64,000 bases of DNA, from NCBI RefSeq assembly GCF_025917005.1, contig NZ_CP078091.1, positions 2,604,001 to 2,668,000 on the forward strand, given 5' to 3'. The DNA is from Porphyrobacter sp. ULC335 (GTDB lineage Bacteria > Pseudomonadota > Alphaproteobacteria > Sphingomonadales > Sphingomonadaceae). The translations under genes were made by a program, and so were the position numbers. Numbering within the stretch: the first letter of the stretch is position 1; each line of letters begins with the position of its first letter. The notes beneath the pieces were generated by a model. It ran no database searches, was not told the DNA's origin, and saw nothing but the letters and a program-made list of their open reading frames with translations. This document shows, piece after piece, positions 16,675 through 24,787 of the stretch.

Positions 16675-18425
16675 TGCGCGCAGGCACGGCGCTGGCGGCG
16701 GTGGTGCTGGCGGTGGCCGGGCTCCACGCGCCTGCCGCGGCGCAAGCGGGCGATCTGGTGGCCCGCTGGAACGGGGCAAGCGCCAGCGAACGCGTGGTCG
16801 GCACGGTTCTCACGGCCGAAGAACGCGCCCTCTACCGCCAGCTGTTCGCCGCGATCGATACCGAGCAATGGAGCACTGTCGAAAGCCTGCTCGCCCAGCG
16901 CCCTGATGGCGTGCTGACCCAGGCGGCGCTCGCCGAATATTACACCCACGCCAAAAGCCCCAAGGTCTCCGCCGAGCAGATCGCTGCATGGTTCGCCGCT
17001 GGCGTCGAACTGCCGCAGGCCGATCAGCTCGCCCGCATGGGCGCCAAGCGCGGCATGACCGCGCTCCCTGCCCTGCCCGGCGAACAGGGCTTTGCGCGCC
17101 AGCCCTACGCGCCCAAGCGCATTCTCCCGCGCAGCGTGAATGATGGCACCATGCCATCTGCCACCGCGAGCGCCATTCTCGAAGCGATCAAGGCCGATAA
17201 CCCCACTGAGGCCCAGCGCCTGCTCGCCGAGATTGATCCGATGCTGTCCAGCGACGCCCGTGCCGAATGGCGCCAGCGTGTATCCTGGAGCCACTATATC
17301 GAGAACAATGATGTGGCCGCGCTGGAACTGGCGCGCACCGTGGCCGAAGGCTCGGGCGAATGGGTGGCCGAGGGCGCTTGGGTCGAAGGGCTCGCATCAT
17401 GGCGGATGGGCTATTGTCAGCTCGCCAGCGAGGCCTTCGGAAGGGTTGCCGACCGCGCTTCCAATGTCGAGCTTGCCGCCGCCGGGCATTACTGGGCATC
17501 GCGCGCCGCGGTGCGCTGCCGCGAGCCGGGGCAGGCGCAGCACCATCTCAGCGCAGCGGCCCAGATGCACGAAACGCTGTACGGGATGCTCGCCGCCGAC
17601 CAGCTCGGCATCGAACTGCCCGCCCATGCCGCGCCGGTCCCCATGACCCGCGACGACTGGGCCCAGCTTTCGCAGCGCAGCAACGTCCGCGTGGCGACGG
17701 CGCTGATGGAGATCGGCCGCCCCGCACTGGCGGACGAAGTGCTGCGTTACGAGGCCAAGATCGGGCCCGCTTACCAGTTCAGCGCCCTGTCGCGTCTTGC
17801 GCGGGAACTTGGCCTGCCCTCGACCCAATTGTTCATGGCGCACAACGCGCCCTATGGCACCACCAGCGATCCTTCGCTGCGCTTCCCCGTCGCCCATTGG
17901 CAGCCGGTTGGCGGTTGGCAGGTCGATCCGGCGCTGGCCTTTGCCCATGCGCTGCAGGAATCGAACTTCCGCGCTGCCGCGGTCAGCCCTGCCAATGCCC
18001 GCGGGCTGATGCAGATCATGCCCGGCACCGCGCGCGATCATTCGGGCCGCCTCAGCCTCGGCGCGAGCTACGAGGACTTGAATGATCCGCAGGTCAACCT
18101 CGCCTATGGCCAGCGCCATCTGGAAATGCTGCGTGACAGCCCGGCGACCGGCGGCGCGCTGCCCAAGATCATGGCGGCCTACAACGCGGGCCTCACACCG
18201 GTCGGGCGCTGGAACAGCGAGATCAACGACCAGAACGATCCGCTGCTCTGGATGGAATCGATCCCCTATTGGGAAACGCGCGGCTATGTCGCGATCGTGA
18301 TGCGCAATTACTGGATGTATGAGCGCGCCGCCGGGGTGCAATCGCCCAGCCGCCGCGCGCTTGCCCAAGGCCGCTGGCCGGAGTTTCCGCAGGCTGCTAT
18401 GCGCTCCGCAAGGCTGGAGCCATAG
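16656..18425 (+). CDS. slt: Soluble lytic murein transglycosylase (Slt family)
   Basis: The product is 589 aa and cleaves peptidoglycan glycan strands with formation of 1,6-anhydromuramyl ends in the periplasm. A signal peptide ends near APAAAQA. A long alpha-helical solenoid follows, then a C-terminal lysozyme-like domain with ALQESNFRAAAVSP (catalytic Glu), ARGLMQIMPGTA, AYNAGLTPVGRW and YVAIVMRNYWMY. ATG 16656 has GGAG 9 bases upstream. ATG 16647 and ATG 16674, the latter overlapping the UDG-like stop, are alternatives that keep the signal peptide. Confidence 0.93.
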   Translation: MVGHKLMRAGTALAAVVLAVAGLHAPAAAQAGDLVARWNGASASERVVGTVLTAEERALYRQLFAAIDTEQWSTVESLLAQRPDGVLTQAALAEYYTHAKSPKVSAEQIAAWFAAGVELPQADQLARMGAKRGMTALPALPGEQGFARQPYAPKRILPRSVNDGTMPSATASAILEAIKADNPTEAQRLLAEIDPMLSSDARAEWRQRVSWSHYIENNDVAALELARTVAEGSGEWVAEGAWVEGLASWRMGYCQLASEAFGRVADRASNVELAAAGHYWASRAAVRCREPGQAQHHLSAAAQMHETLYGMLAADQLGIELPAHAAPVPMTRDDWAQLSQRSNVRVATALMEIGRPALADEVLRYEAKIGPAYQFSALSRLARELGLPSTQLFMAHNAPYGTTSDPSLRFPVAHWQPVGGWQVDPALAFAHALQESNFRAAAVSPANARGLMQIMPGTARDHSGRLSLGASYEDLNDPQVNLAYGQRHLEMLRDSPATGGALPKIMAAYNAGLTPVGRWNSEINDQNDPLLWMESIPYWETRGYVAIVMRNYWMYERAAGVQSPSRRALAQGRWPEFPQAAMRSARLEP

Positions 18426-18437
18426 GGAGCGGACAGA

Positions 18438-18968
18438 GTGGCGATTGACGAGACGCGGACCTTCAAGCCGATCAACATTGCCGTCCTGACCGTATCCGAC
18501 ACCCGCACGCCGGAGACGGACACCTCGGGCGATATTCTGGCTGAGCGGGTGACCGCTGCGGGGCATACTCTGGCCGCCCGCGTGATCGTGAAGGATGACG
18601 CGGCTTTGCTCGCCGCTCAGTTCGAGGCGTGGATCGACGATCCCGCCATAGACGCGGTGGTCAGCACCGGCGGCACAGGCCTGACCGGCCGCGACGTCAC
18701 CCCCGAAGCGCTGGCCATGATCGCAGGTGCCCGCGACATTCCCGGCTTTGGCGAGCTGTTCCGCTGGCTCAGCTTCAAGTCCATCGGCACCAGCACCGTC
18801 CAGTCCCGCGCCTGCGCGGTGGTGGCGCGGGGGACGTATATCTTCTGCCTGCCCGGATCGAACGGCGCGGTGAAGGACGGCTGGGACGGGATTCTGGCCG
18901 AGCAGCTGGACAGCCGCAACCGGCCCTGCAACTTCGTCGAGCTGATGCCGCGATTGAAGGAAGTCTGA
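18438..18968 (+). CDS. moaB: Molybdenum cofactor biosynthesis protein B
   Basis: The product is 176 aa of the MoaB/MogA family, which adenylates molybdopterin. It shows IAVLTVSDTRTPETDTSG, the molybdopterin-binding STGGTGLTGRDVTPEA and a FCLPGSNGAVKDGW segment. The GTG start has GGGAG 8 bases upstream. It follows the transglycosylase gene by 12 bp and is probably read from the same promoter. Other molybdenum cofactor genes are not in this window. Confidence 0.93.
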   Translation: MAIDETRTFKPINIAVLTVSDTRTPETDTSGDILAERVTAAGHTLAARVIVKDDAALLAAQFEAWIDDPAIDAVVSTGGTGLTGRDVTPEALAMIAGARDIPGFGELFRWLSFKSIGTSTVQSRACAVVARGTYIFCLPGSNGAVKDGWDGILAEQLDSRNRPCNFVELMPRLKEV

Positions 18969-18978
18969 TCTTCCCTTC

Positions 18979-19003
18979 GTCATCCCGGTGAAAGCCGGGA
19001 CCT
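18979..19003. repeat. Dispersed GTCATCCCGG...CCGGGA palindrome
   Basis: The sequence GTCATCCCGGTGAAAGCCGG at 18979 continues to GACC, with a 6-bp TCCCGG/CCGGGA stem. It belongs to a repeat type common in alphaproteobacterial intergenic regions, giving VPAFxGMT when translated. It lies 10 bp after the moaB stop and could act as a weak hairpin in the transcript. Confidence 0.7.
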
Positions 19004-19044
19004 GGGGCGGCATAGTGCACGGTTTGTCCGCGCCAGCCCCTCTC

Positions 19045-19067
19045 TAGACCCCCTCCAGACCCCCCTA
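19045..19067 (+). repeat. TAGACCCCC-type repeat, second locus
   Basis: TAGACCCCCTC at 19045 is followed by the related CAGACCCCCCT at 19056. The 14-mer TAGACCCCCTCCAG is identical to the last unit of the tandem repeat near 5665. This copy is about 65 bp upstream of the perfect parS motif. Confidence 0.7.
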
Positions 19068-19130
19068 GCCCAGCTTTGACCCCGTATTGCGAGGCCGTTT
19101 TGCCTTGGCAAGCCGCCTTTTGTTCCGTAA

Positions 19131-20216
19131 ATGTTCCACGTGAAACATTCTCCGGTCAAAGGTCGCGGCGCACAATCGGCATCAGTCCCCACCCGCTTCG
19201 GGTTGGCGGAGCGCGAAGTCGATGGCGACTGGCGGGACTATGTGGAAACGCTCGACGGACCCCCGGTCAAACTGCGCACGACGGTGATCGAGGAGCGGCC
19301 CAAGTCGATCCTCACCTTCAACCAGTCGCCCGATGTGCCCTTCGACCGCTCGATCAACGCCTATCGCGGCTGCGAGCATGGCTGCGTCTATTGCTTCGCG
19401 CGCCCCACCCACGCCTATCACGACCTCTCACCCGGATTGGACTTCGAGACCAAGCTTTTCGCCAAGCCCGACGCCGCCGAACTGCTGCGCAAGACATTGG
19501 CGAAGAAAGGTTATCAGCCGAAACCCATTGCAATGGGAACCAACACCGATCCCTACCAGCCGATCGAGCGTGACTACCGGATCACCCGTGCAATCCTCGA
19601 AGTGTGCCTCGAAACGCGGCACCCCGTCACCATCACGACCAAGTCCGACCGGTTGCTCGATGACGCTGACCTGCTGGAGGCACTGGCGCGGGAGAAGCTG
19701 GTGGCGGTGTCGATTTCGGTGACCACGCTTGATCCGGCGCTGTCAGGCAAGCTGGAACCGCGCTGCGCTGCGCCTGCCAAACGCTTGGTAGCGCTGGAGA
19801 AACTGGTGGGGCTTGGCGTGCCTGTGCATTCCTCGATCTCCCCCATCATCCCGGCGATCACCGATGAGTTTATCGAAGACATCATCGCCCGCATTGCCGA
19901 ACTGGGCGTTAAGAGCGTCAACTGGATTCCCCTGCGCCTCCCTCACGAAGTCGCGCCGCTGTTCCGCGAGTGGCTGGCAGTCCACTACCCCGACCGCGCC
20001 GCCAAAGTGATGGGGATTGTGCGCGAGATGCGCGGGGGCCGTGACAATGATCCCAACTTCCACAGCCGCTTCAACCCGCAAGGCGTCTGGCCCGACCTGA
20101 TCCGCGCGCGGTTCAAGGTGGCATGCAAGCGGGCCGGGATCGGGAAGGCGAGGTTCGAGCTGGATTGCTCGCGGTTCTGCGCGCCGGAGGTGGGTGGGCA
20201 ATTGCGGTTGCTGTGA
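19131..20216 (+). CDS. Radical SAM protein, PA0069/SplB-like family
   Basis: The product is 361 aa. The radical-SAM cluster motif is unusual: CEHGCVYC (CxxxCxxC) in RGCEHGCVYCFARPTHAY, as in spore photoproduct lyase-like proteins. It is followed by TKSDRLLDDADLL and an elongated C-terminal half with NWIPLRLPHE. The reaction is unknown. The N-terminal MFHVKH is the translation of a parS palindrome, and the conserved part of the family begins at about KGRGAQS (residue 10), so the first residues may be incidental. A GTG at 19140 is an alternative start. No good ribosome-binding site precedes either. Confidence 0.85.
   Translation: MFHVKHSPVKGRGAQSASVPTRFGLAEREVDGDWRDYVETLDGPPVKLRTTVIEERPKSILTFNQSPDVPFDRSINAYRGCEHGCVYCFARPTHAYHDLSPGLDFETKLFAKPDAAELLRKTLAKKGYQPKPIAMGTNTDPYQPIERDYRITRAILEVCLETRHPVTITTKSDRLLDDADLLEALAREKLVAVSISVTTLDPALSGKLEPRCAAPAKRLVALEKLVGLGVPVHSSISPIIPAITDEFIEDIIARIAELGVKSVNWIPLRLPHEVAPLFREWLAVHYPDRAAKVMGIVREMRGGRDNDPNFHSRFNPQGVWPDLIRARFKVACKRAGIGKARFELDCSRFCAPEVGGQLRLL
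19132..19147. promoter_or_regulatory. Perfect parS (ParB/Spo0J) site
   Basis: TGTTCCACGTGAAACA matches the bacterial chromosomal parS 16-mer base for base. ParB loads at such sites to build the origin-proximal partition complex. The palindrome overlaps the start codon of the radical SAM gene by two bases. Functional binding is inferred from the exact match; a perfect 16-mer is very unlikely by chance in 64 kb. Confidence 0.85.
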
Positions 20217-20254
20217 TTATGCGAATGTTGAGGGCCGAGTCCAAAGGGGGAAAT

Positions 20255-20749
20255 ATGCGTTCGAAGATTCTTGCCGCCGCTGCTGCGATCACGTGCCTCG
20301 GCAGTGCCGCTCATGCCCAAACCGCGCAGACAATGCAGCACTTTACCCGCGCCGATCTGGAAAGCGCGCTGCGCGAAGCAGGCGCAACCATCACCGCCAC
20401 CGACACGGTCAGCCAGCGCATCGATTTCACCTTCAACGGAGGCGTCAACGCAGATGCGCTGCTGCTCGCCTGCGAGGACGACAAGCTCAAGACGAAGTGC
20501 ATCGGCTCCTCGTTGCTCGCAACCTTCACGCCTGATGACCTCCAGACGCCCGAGCAGATAGGGGATGCGATCAACACCTATAATTACAAAGAGAATTTCG
20601 GCCGCGCCTATATTGATCCGGACGGCACGATCTCGGTGCGGATGTTTATCATTTCGGATGGCGGCATCACCCGCGCCAATTACAGCAGGCAGATCGGCCT
20701 GTGGTTCGCATCGGTCACCGAGTTTTTCAGCTATCTCTACGGCGAGTGA
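20255..20749 (+). CDS. Secreted YbjN-like hypothetical protein
   Basis: The product is 164 aa with a signal peptide ending at SAAHAQ. The mature part (TRADLESALREAGATI, IDFTFNGGVNADALLLACE, a CIGSSLLATF strand) resembles the YbjN domain, which shares a fold with type III secretion chaperones. Its role in alphaproteobacteria is not established. ATG 20255 has a strong GGGGGA upstream; the longer frame from 20123 overlaps the radical SAM gene and is rejected. It converges on the DUF1330 gene with a 21-bp gap. Confidence 0.7.
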   Translation: MRSKILAAAAAITCLGSAAHAQTAQTMQHFTRADLESALREAGATITATDTVSQRIDFTFNGGVNADALLLACEDDKLKTKCIGSSLLATFTPDDLQTPEQIGDAINTYNYKENFGRAYIDPDGTISVRMFIISDGGITRANYSRQIGLWFASVTEFFSYLYGE

Positions 20750-20770
20750 CGCTGTCGGGGGGCCTCGGGA

Positions 20771-21208
20771 TTACCCGAAGCCCTCCCCGGCCTCACCCGG
20801 AGCAAACCGGATCAGGCGGCTGTCGACCAGCGCGGCGGTGCGGTTGACGACCGCTTTCCGGTATTCCGGATCCTTGATCATTTCGAAGAACGCCCCGGCA
20901 TTCGGATACTGCGCCACGAACCCATCGTGCCAGCGTTCACCCTCCGGCCCTGTCACGACCGTCTGGAAGCTCCCGCGCCACAGAATGCTGCCGCCGACTC
21001 GCTGGAAGATCGGGCCGCTGGTTTTGCCGTATTCCTCGTAGGCGCGCTGCCCGCTCCAACCCTTGCCTGCATGTTCGTGGCCTTCGGGATATTCCGCCAC
21101 ATCGCGGTACAGCAGCAGGTTGAGCATGTTGATCGGCGTATCGCGCGGCAGGTCCTTGAAGGCCTGAAAGTTGGCGGGCGACGGGTCGATGTAAGTCTCG
21201 CAGGTCAT
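20771..21208 (-). CDS. DUF1330-family protein
   Basis: The product is 145 aa, probably cytoplasmic. INMLNLLLYRDVAEYP, RVGGSILWRG and a later WHDGFVAQYPNAGAFFEMIKDPEY are typical of DUF1330, a ferredoxin-like dimeric alpha/beta-barrel family of unknown function. It is last in a tight operon acyl-CoA ligase-GNAT-DUF1330. Its ATG overlaps the GNAT stop as ATGA. The co-transcription suggests a catabolic or detoxification role, which is inference. Confidence 0.85.
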   Translation of the reverse strand: MTCETYIDPSPANFQAFKDLPRDTPINMLNLLLYRDVAEYPEGHEHAGKGWSGQRAYEEYGKTSGPIFQRVGGSILWRGSFQTVVTGPEGERWHDGFVAQYPNAGAFFEMIKDPEYRKAVVNRTAALVDSRLIRFAPGEAGEGFG

Positions 21209-21711
21209 AAGGCGTCATCCTCCTCCATGAGGTTTCGCTGCATGTAGACGGTGTCGAGCACGCGGCCGAATTTGCGGCCGACATTGCGCAAGCGGCCCGC
21301 GTGTTCGAAGCCGCACTTGCCGTGAAGCGCGACCGAGGCAGGCTCGCCGCCGCCCGCCACCGCAATCATCTGCTCGAACCCGCATGCCCGCGCCGCATCG
21401 ATCAACGCGGGGAGCAGGGCCGACCCGATCCGGCCCCCGCGCGCATCAGGCGCGATGTAAATGCTGTCCTCGCACGTCGCCGCATAGGCGGCACGCTCGC
21501 GGAACCGCGCGGCATAGGCATAGCCGAGGATCGTGCTGTCCCGCTCGGCAATCAGGAACGGCCACCCCTGCACGGCAAAGTGCGCGATCTTTTCGGCCCA
21601 CTCCCGCGCTATCGGTGCGACCGTGTCAAAGGTCCCCGTGCCGTTGGCGACGTGCCATGCATAGATGTCGCAAACGGCCTGCGCGTCATCCTCTCGCGCA
21701 GGCCGGATCAC
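21205..21711 (-). CDS. GNAT N-acetyltransferase (phosphinothricin acetyltransferase-like)
   Basis: The product is 168 aa starting at a GTG (VIRPAREDD). The order IRPAREDDAQAVCDIYAW, FLIAERDSTILGYAYA, DSIYIAPDARGGRIGSALL (acetyl-CoA pyrophosphate loop) and LHGKCGFEHAG is that of the PAT/YwnH N-acetyltransferases, which acylate small amines or amino-acid analogues. An in-frame TTG at 21723 is an alternative start. The gene overlaps or abuts both neighbours, so it is translated within the acyl-CoA ligase operon. Confidence 0.88.
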   Translation of the reverse strand: MIRPAREDDAQAVCDIYAWHVANGTGTFDTVAPIAREWAEKIAHFAVQGWPFLIAERDSTILGYAYAARFRERAAYAATCEDSIYIAPDARGGRIGSALLPALIDAARACGFEQMIAVAGGGEPASVALHGKCGFEHAGRLRNVGRKFGRVLDTVYMQRNLMEEDDAL

Positions 21712-21715
21712 GAGG

Positions 21716-23323
21716 TCAGCCAAGCGTGTAGTCCGCAAAGCGGTCACGCAGGTCTTTCTTGCTGATCTTGCCGGTGGCGGTGTGCGGGATGTCGTCGACG
21801 AATTCGACCGCATCGGGCAGCCACCACTTGGCGATCTGCGGCTTGAGGTGTTCGACAATGTCGTCGGCAGTCACCTCGGCTCCAGCCTTCTTGACCACGA
21901 ACAGCACCGGGCGCTCGTCCCACTTGGGGTGGAAGATTCCGATGCAAGCCGCCTCGGCCACAGCGGGATGGCCGCAAGCGGCATTTTCCAGCTCGACCGA
22001 ACTGATCCACTCGCCGCCCGATTTGATCACGTCCTTGGTCCGGTCGGTCAGCTGGAGCGTGCCGTCAGGGTGGAGGATGCCGACATCGCCGGTATCGAAC
22101 CAGCCGTCGTTGTTGGTCGCATCCTGCTCCGCCTTGAAATAGCGCCGGATCACCCACGGGCCGCGGATCTGGAGCGCGCCGCTGGTCTTGCCATCGCGCG
22201 GCAGTTCGGTGGTCATGTCAGACAGGTCCACCGTGCGCAGCTGGACGCCGAAGATCGGGCGGCCCTGCATCGCGGTCTTCTCGATCTTCTCTTCCAGGGT
22301 GAGCGTATCCCAGTCCCAGGTCGGGCCACCGAGCGTGCCGATCGGCGAAGTCTCGGTCATGCCCCAGGCGTGCTGGACGCGGGTGCCGTTCCGCAGCAGA
22401 CGCTCGATCATGAACCTGGGTGCGGCCGATCCGCCGATGGTTGCAGCCTTGAGCGGCGGCAGGTCGATCCCGTTGGCGTCGCAATACTGGAAATGCGCCA
22501 GCCAGACGGTCGGCACACCCGCAGAATCGGTCACGCGCTCGCGCAGCATCAGATCGTGGAGCACCGCCGGATCATTCACCGCCGAGAACACGAACTTGAT
22601 CCCCGCCATCGCACCAGCATAGGGCAAGCCCCAGCTGGCCGCGTGGAACATCGGGACAACCGGCAGCATCACCGAGGCGCTCGAAAAGTTGAACGCCGCC
22701 GTTTGCAGGCCCGCCATGGCGTGGAGCACGGTCGAGCGATGCTCGTATTGCACGCCCTTGGGATTGCCGGTCGTGCCGCTGGTGTAGCAGATCATGCAGG
22801 GGTCGGTTTCCGGCCCCGTCACCCATTCGAAATCGCCATCCTCGGCGCCGATCCAGTCCTCGAAGGCGGGAGCATTCGCACCGCTATCATAGCAGATGTA
22901 ATGTTCGACCGTTGGCCAGCGGCTCTTCATGCGGTCGACAATCGGCTGGAACGCCGCATCGTAACACATCACGCGATCCTCGGCGTGGTTGACGATATAT
23001 TCGAGCTGGTCGTCGAACAGGCGCGGGTTCACCGTGTGGAGCACCCCGCCCATGCCTGCAACGCCATACCAGCTGACGAGGTGGCGCGAATGGTTCATGG
23101 CAAGGCTCGCAACCTTGTCACCCGGCTTCAGGCCGAGCCGCTGAAGCGCCTGCGCCATCTTCAGCGCGTCGCGGCGGATGCCCGCCCAGTCGGTGCGCGT
23201 TTCGGCGCCATCGGCCCACCGGCTGACGATCTCGCGCGTCGGTGCCTCGCGCGCGGCATGATCGATCACAGCGGTGACCCGCATCGTCCAGTCCTGCATT
23301 GCCCCGAGCCTGGTTCCGGCCAT
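21716..23323 (-). CDS. Medium/long-chain fatty acid-CoA ligase
   Basis: The product is 535 aa and activates fatty acids for beta-oxidation. It has the AMP-binding P-loop CYTSGTTGNPKGVQYEHRS, the adenine motif WGMTETSPIGTLG, WFDTGDVG, GEWISSVELENAA and the catalytic lysine segment TATGKISKKDLRDRF. The pattern is closest to AlkK-type medium-chain enzymes. ATG 23323 (MAGTRLG) has GGGAGAGA upstream; the frame extending to 23425 has a poor N-terminus. It faces the OmpA-type gene across a 249-bp region that contains a strong dyad. Confidence 0.92.
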   Translation of the reverse strand: MAGTRLGAMQDWTMRVTAVIDHAAREAPTREIVSRWADGAETRTDWAGIRRDALKMAQALQRLGLKPGDKVASLAMNHSRHLVSWYGVAGMGGVLHTVNPRLFDDQLEYIVNHAEDRVMCYDAAFQPIVDRMKSRWPTVEHYICYDSGANAPAFEDWIGAEDGDFEWVTGPETDPCMICYTSGTTGNPKGVQYEHRSTVLHAMAGLQTAAFNFSSASVMLPVVPMFHAASWGLPYAGAMAGIKFVFSAVNDPAVLHDLMLRERVTDSAGVPTVWLAHFQYCDANGIDLPPLKAATIGGSAAPRFMIERLLRNGTRVQHAWGMTETSPIGTLGGPTWDWDTLTLEEKIEKTAMQGRPIFGVQLRTVDLSDMTTELPRDGKTSGALQIRGPWVIRRYFKAEQDATNNDGWFDTGDVGILHPDGTLQLTDRTKDVIKSGGEWISSVELENAACGHPAVAEAACIGIFHPKWDERPVLFVVKKAGAEVTADDIVEHLKPQIAKWWLPDAVEFVDDIPHTATGKISKKDLRDRFADYTLG

Positions 23324-23435
23324 TGTCTTTATCTCTCCCTTTGCGATCACGATGCGCCGTCTCTCACACGGCGTGAAGCCATGTTCATGCCTTCGGCCGC
23401 GCGCCTTGGCAATCGGTTCGCCCAATGGTCGCCAC

Positions 23436-23458
23436 GTTTCATCGTAATGCGATGAAAC
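23436..23458. promoter_or_regulatory. Perfect 9-bp inverted repeat in divergent promoter region
   Basis: GTTTCATCG (23436-23444) and CGATGAAAC (23450-23458) are exact inverted copies around a 5-base TAATG spacer. The element lies 113 bp upstream of the acyl-CoA ligase start and 115 bp upstream of the OmpA-type gene start. It looks like an operator for a dimeric regulator, for example a TetR- or GntR-type fatty-acid regulator; the regulator is not identifiable here. Confidence 0.6.
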
Positions 23459-23572
23459 AATTTCCCTTTGCCGAGGCTACCCCCCCTGCCGCTTGCAGAA
23501 TGCAGTGTCACCACACTGGCACAGAGCGGCTTTAGCTCAGCACGGGGCGTCCACTTTCGAGGGATAAGACCA

Positions 23573-24724
23573 ATGAAGAATACAGCATTTCTGATGGCTG
23601 GCGCGGCGATGATTATCGCTGTGCCTGCCCACGCACGCGAGGGACAACCCTATATCGGCATCAACGGCGGCGTCATCTTGGACGACCAGGTGCGGATCAA
23701 CATCGATAGCGGCGAAGAAGTCGGGCCGGTCCAGACTGCCGCCATCGCAAACACCAATCTCGGCATCGATGGCGATCTGGTCATCGGCTACGACTTCGGC
23801 CCGTTCCGGCTTGAAGCAGAAGGCGGCTACAAGCGCGCAGGCTACGAAAGCTTGCAAGTGCTGAACTCCGCAATCCTGCCGGGCGGCATCACCGTTCCCC
23901 CGGGCACTCTGGTGCAAAACGAGAGCGATCTCGAAATCTGGAGCGGCATGGTCAACGCCATGGTCGAATTCGGCAGCGATGACGGGTTCCAGATCTTTGG
24001 CGGCGGCGGCGTTGGCGTTGCCCGGATGGAGCTTCCGGTCAATGTGCCGACCGTCGGCACGGTGATCGATGACAAGGCGACCGATTTTGCCTGGCAGCTG
24101 ATTGGCGGCGTAAGGCTGGCCGTCACCGACAATGTCGATCTCGGGGTCAAGTACCGCTATTTCGTGGCCGACAATTTCGACTTCCAGGCAGCCAATGGCC
24201 GCGGCCTGACCGCCGATTATTCGGCGCATTCGGTGCTGGCGAGCCTGACCTACAACTTTGGCGGTCGCGCACAGCCCGAGCCGGCACCGGTCATGGCTCC
24301 TCCTCCGCCCCCGCCGGTGATGGCACCCCCGCCGCCGCGTCCGGTTGCACCGCCGCCGCCGCCGCGTCCCGCCTGCAACACCGGCCCGTACATCGTGTTC
24401 TTCGATTTCGACCGGTCTGACATCAGCCCCGAAGCCTCGAGCATCCTCAACAACGCGGTCACCGCCTATGCCAATTGCGGCACGGCGCGCGTGATGCTGG
24501 CTGGCCACACGGACAGCTCGGGCGGCGCGCAGTACAACATGGCGCTGGCCGAGCGCCGCAATGGCGCCGTGCGCAGCTACATGACATCGCGCGGCGTTCC
24601 TGCCGGTCAGATCTCGGGCGAAGCGTTCGGCGAAAGCCAGCCGCGCGTGCCGACCGCTGACGGCGTCCGCGAGGCGCAGAACCGCCGCGTGGAAGTGACC
24701 TACGGCCCGGGTTCGGGCATGTAA
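23573..24724 (+). CDS. OmpA-family outer-membrane porin with peptidoglycan-binding domain
   Basis: The product is 383 aa. A signal peptide (ends VPAHA) is followed by an eight-stranded beta-barrel region with alternating aromatic strands (about 25-230). Then come a linker rich in alanine and proline (about 235-265) and an OmpA/MotB C-terminal domain (FFDFDRSDISPEA, AGHTDSSGGAQYN, LAERRNGAVRSYM, QNRRVEV). It links the outer membrane to peptidoglycan. Cys residues flank the domain start (RPACNTG, ANCGTA). A strong terminator follows. ATG 23573 is chosen because the longer frame lacks a signal sequence. Confidence 0.93.
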   Translation: MKNTAFLMAGAAMIIAVPAHAREGQPYIGINGGVILDDQVRINIDSGEEVGPVQTAAIANTNLGIDGDLVIGYDFGPFRLEAEGGYKRAGYESLQVLNSAILPGGITVPPGTLVQNESDLEIWSGMVNAMVEFGSDDGFQIFGGGGVGVARMELPVNVPTVGTVIDDKATDFAWQLIGGVRLAVTDNVDLGVKYRYFVADNFDFQAANGRGLTADYSAHSVLASLTYNFGGRAQPEPAPVMAPPPPPPVMAPPPPRPVAPPPPPRPACNTGPYIVFFDFDRSDISPEASSILNNAVTAYANCGTARVMLAGHTDSSGGAQYNMALAERRNGAVRSYMTSRGVPAGQISGEAFGESQPRVPTADGVREAQNRRVEVTYGPGSGM

Positions 24725-24752
24725 GGCTTCACGCCAAGTAACGACCAAGCGA

Positions 24753-24777
24753 GGGGCCGGAGCAATCCGGCCCCTTT
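24753..24777 (+). terminator. Rho-independent terminator after OmpA-type gene
   Basis: A perfect 9-bp stem, GGGGCCGGA (24753-24761) with TCCGGCCCC (24766-24774), encloses a GCAA tetraloop and is followed by TTTGCTTT. It sits 28 bp after the porin stop. The convergent dnaE stop begins at 24788, so the hairpin may also serve the other direction, although A residues on the far side are few. Confidence 0.85.
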
Positions 24778-24787
24778 GCTTTGGGGC

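Noticed and set aside
24285..24375. CCGCCGCCG-rich stretch as a tandem DNA repeat
   Set aside because: It encodes the proline-rich linker of the OmpA-type porin, which explains the repetitive bases.
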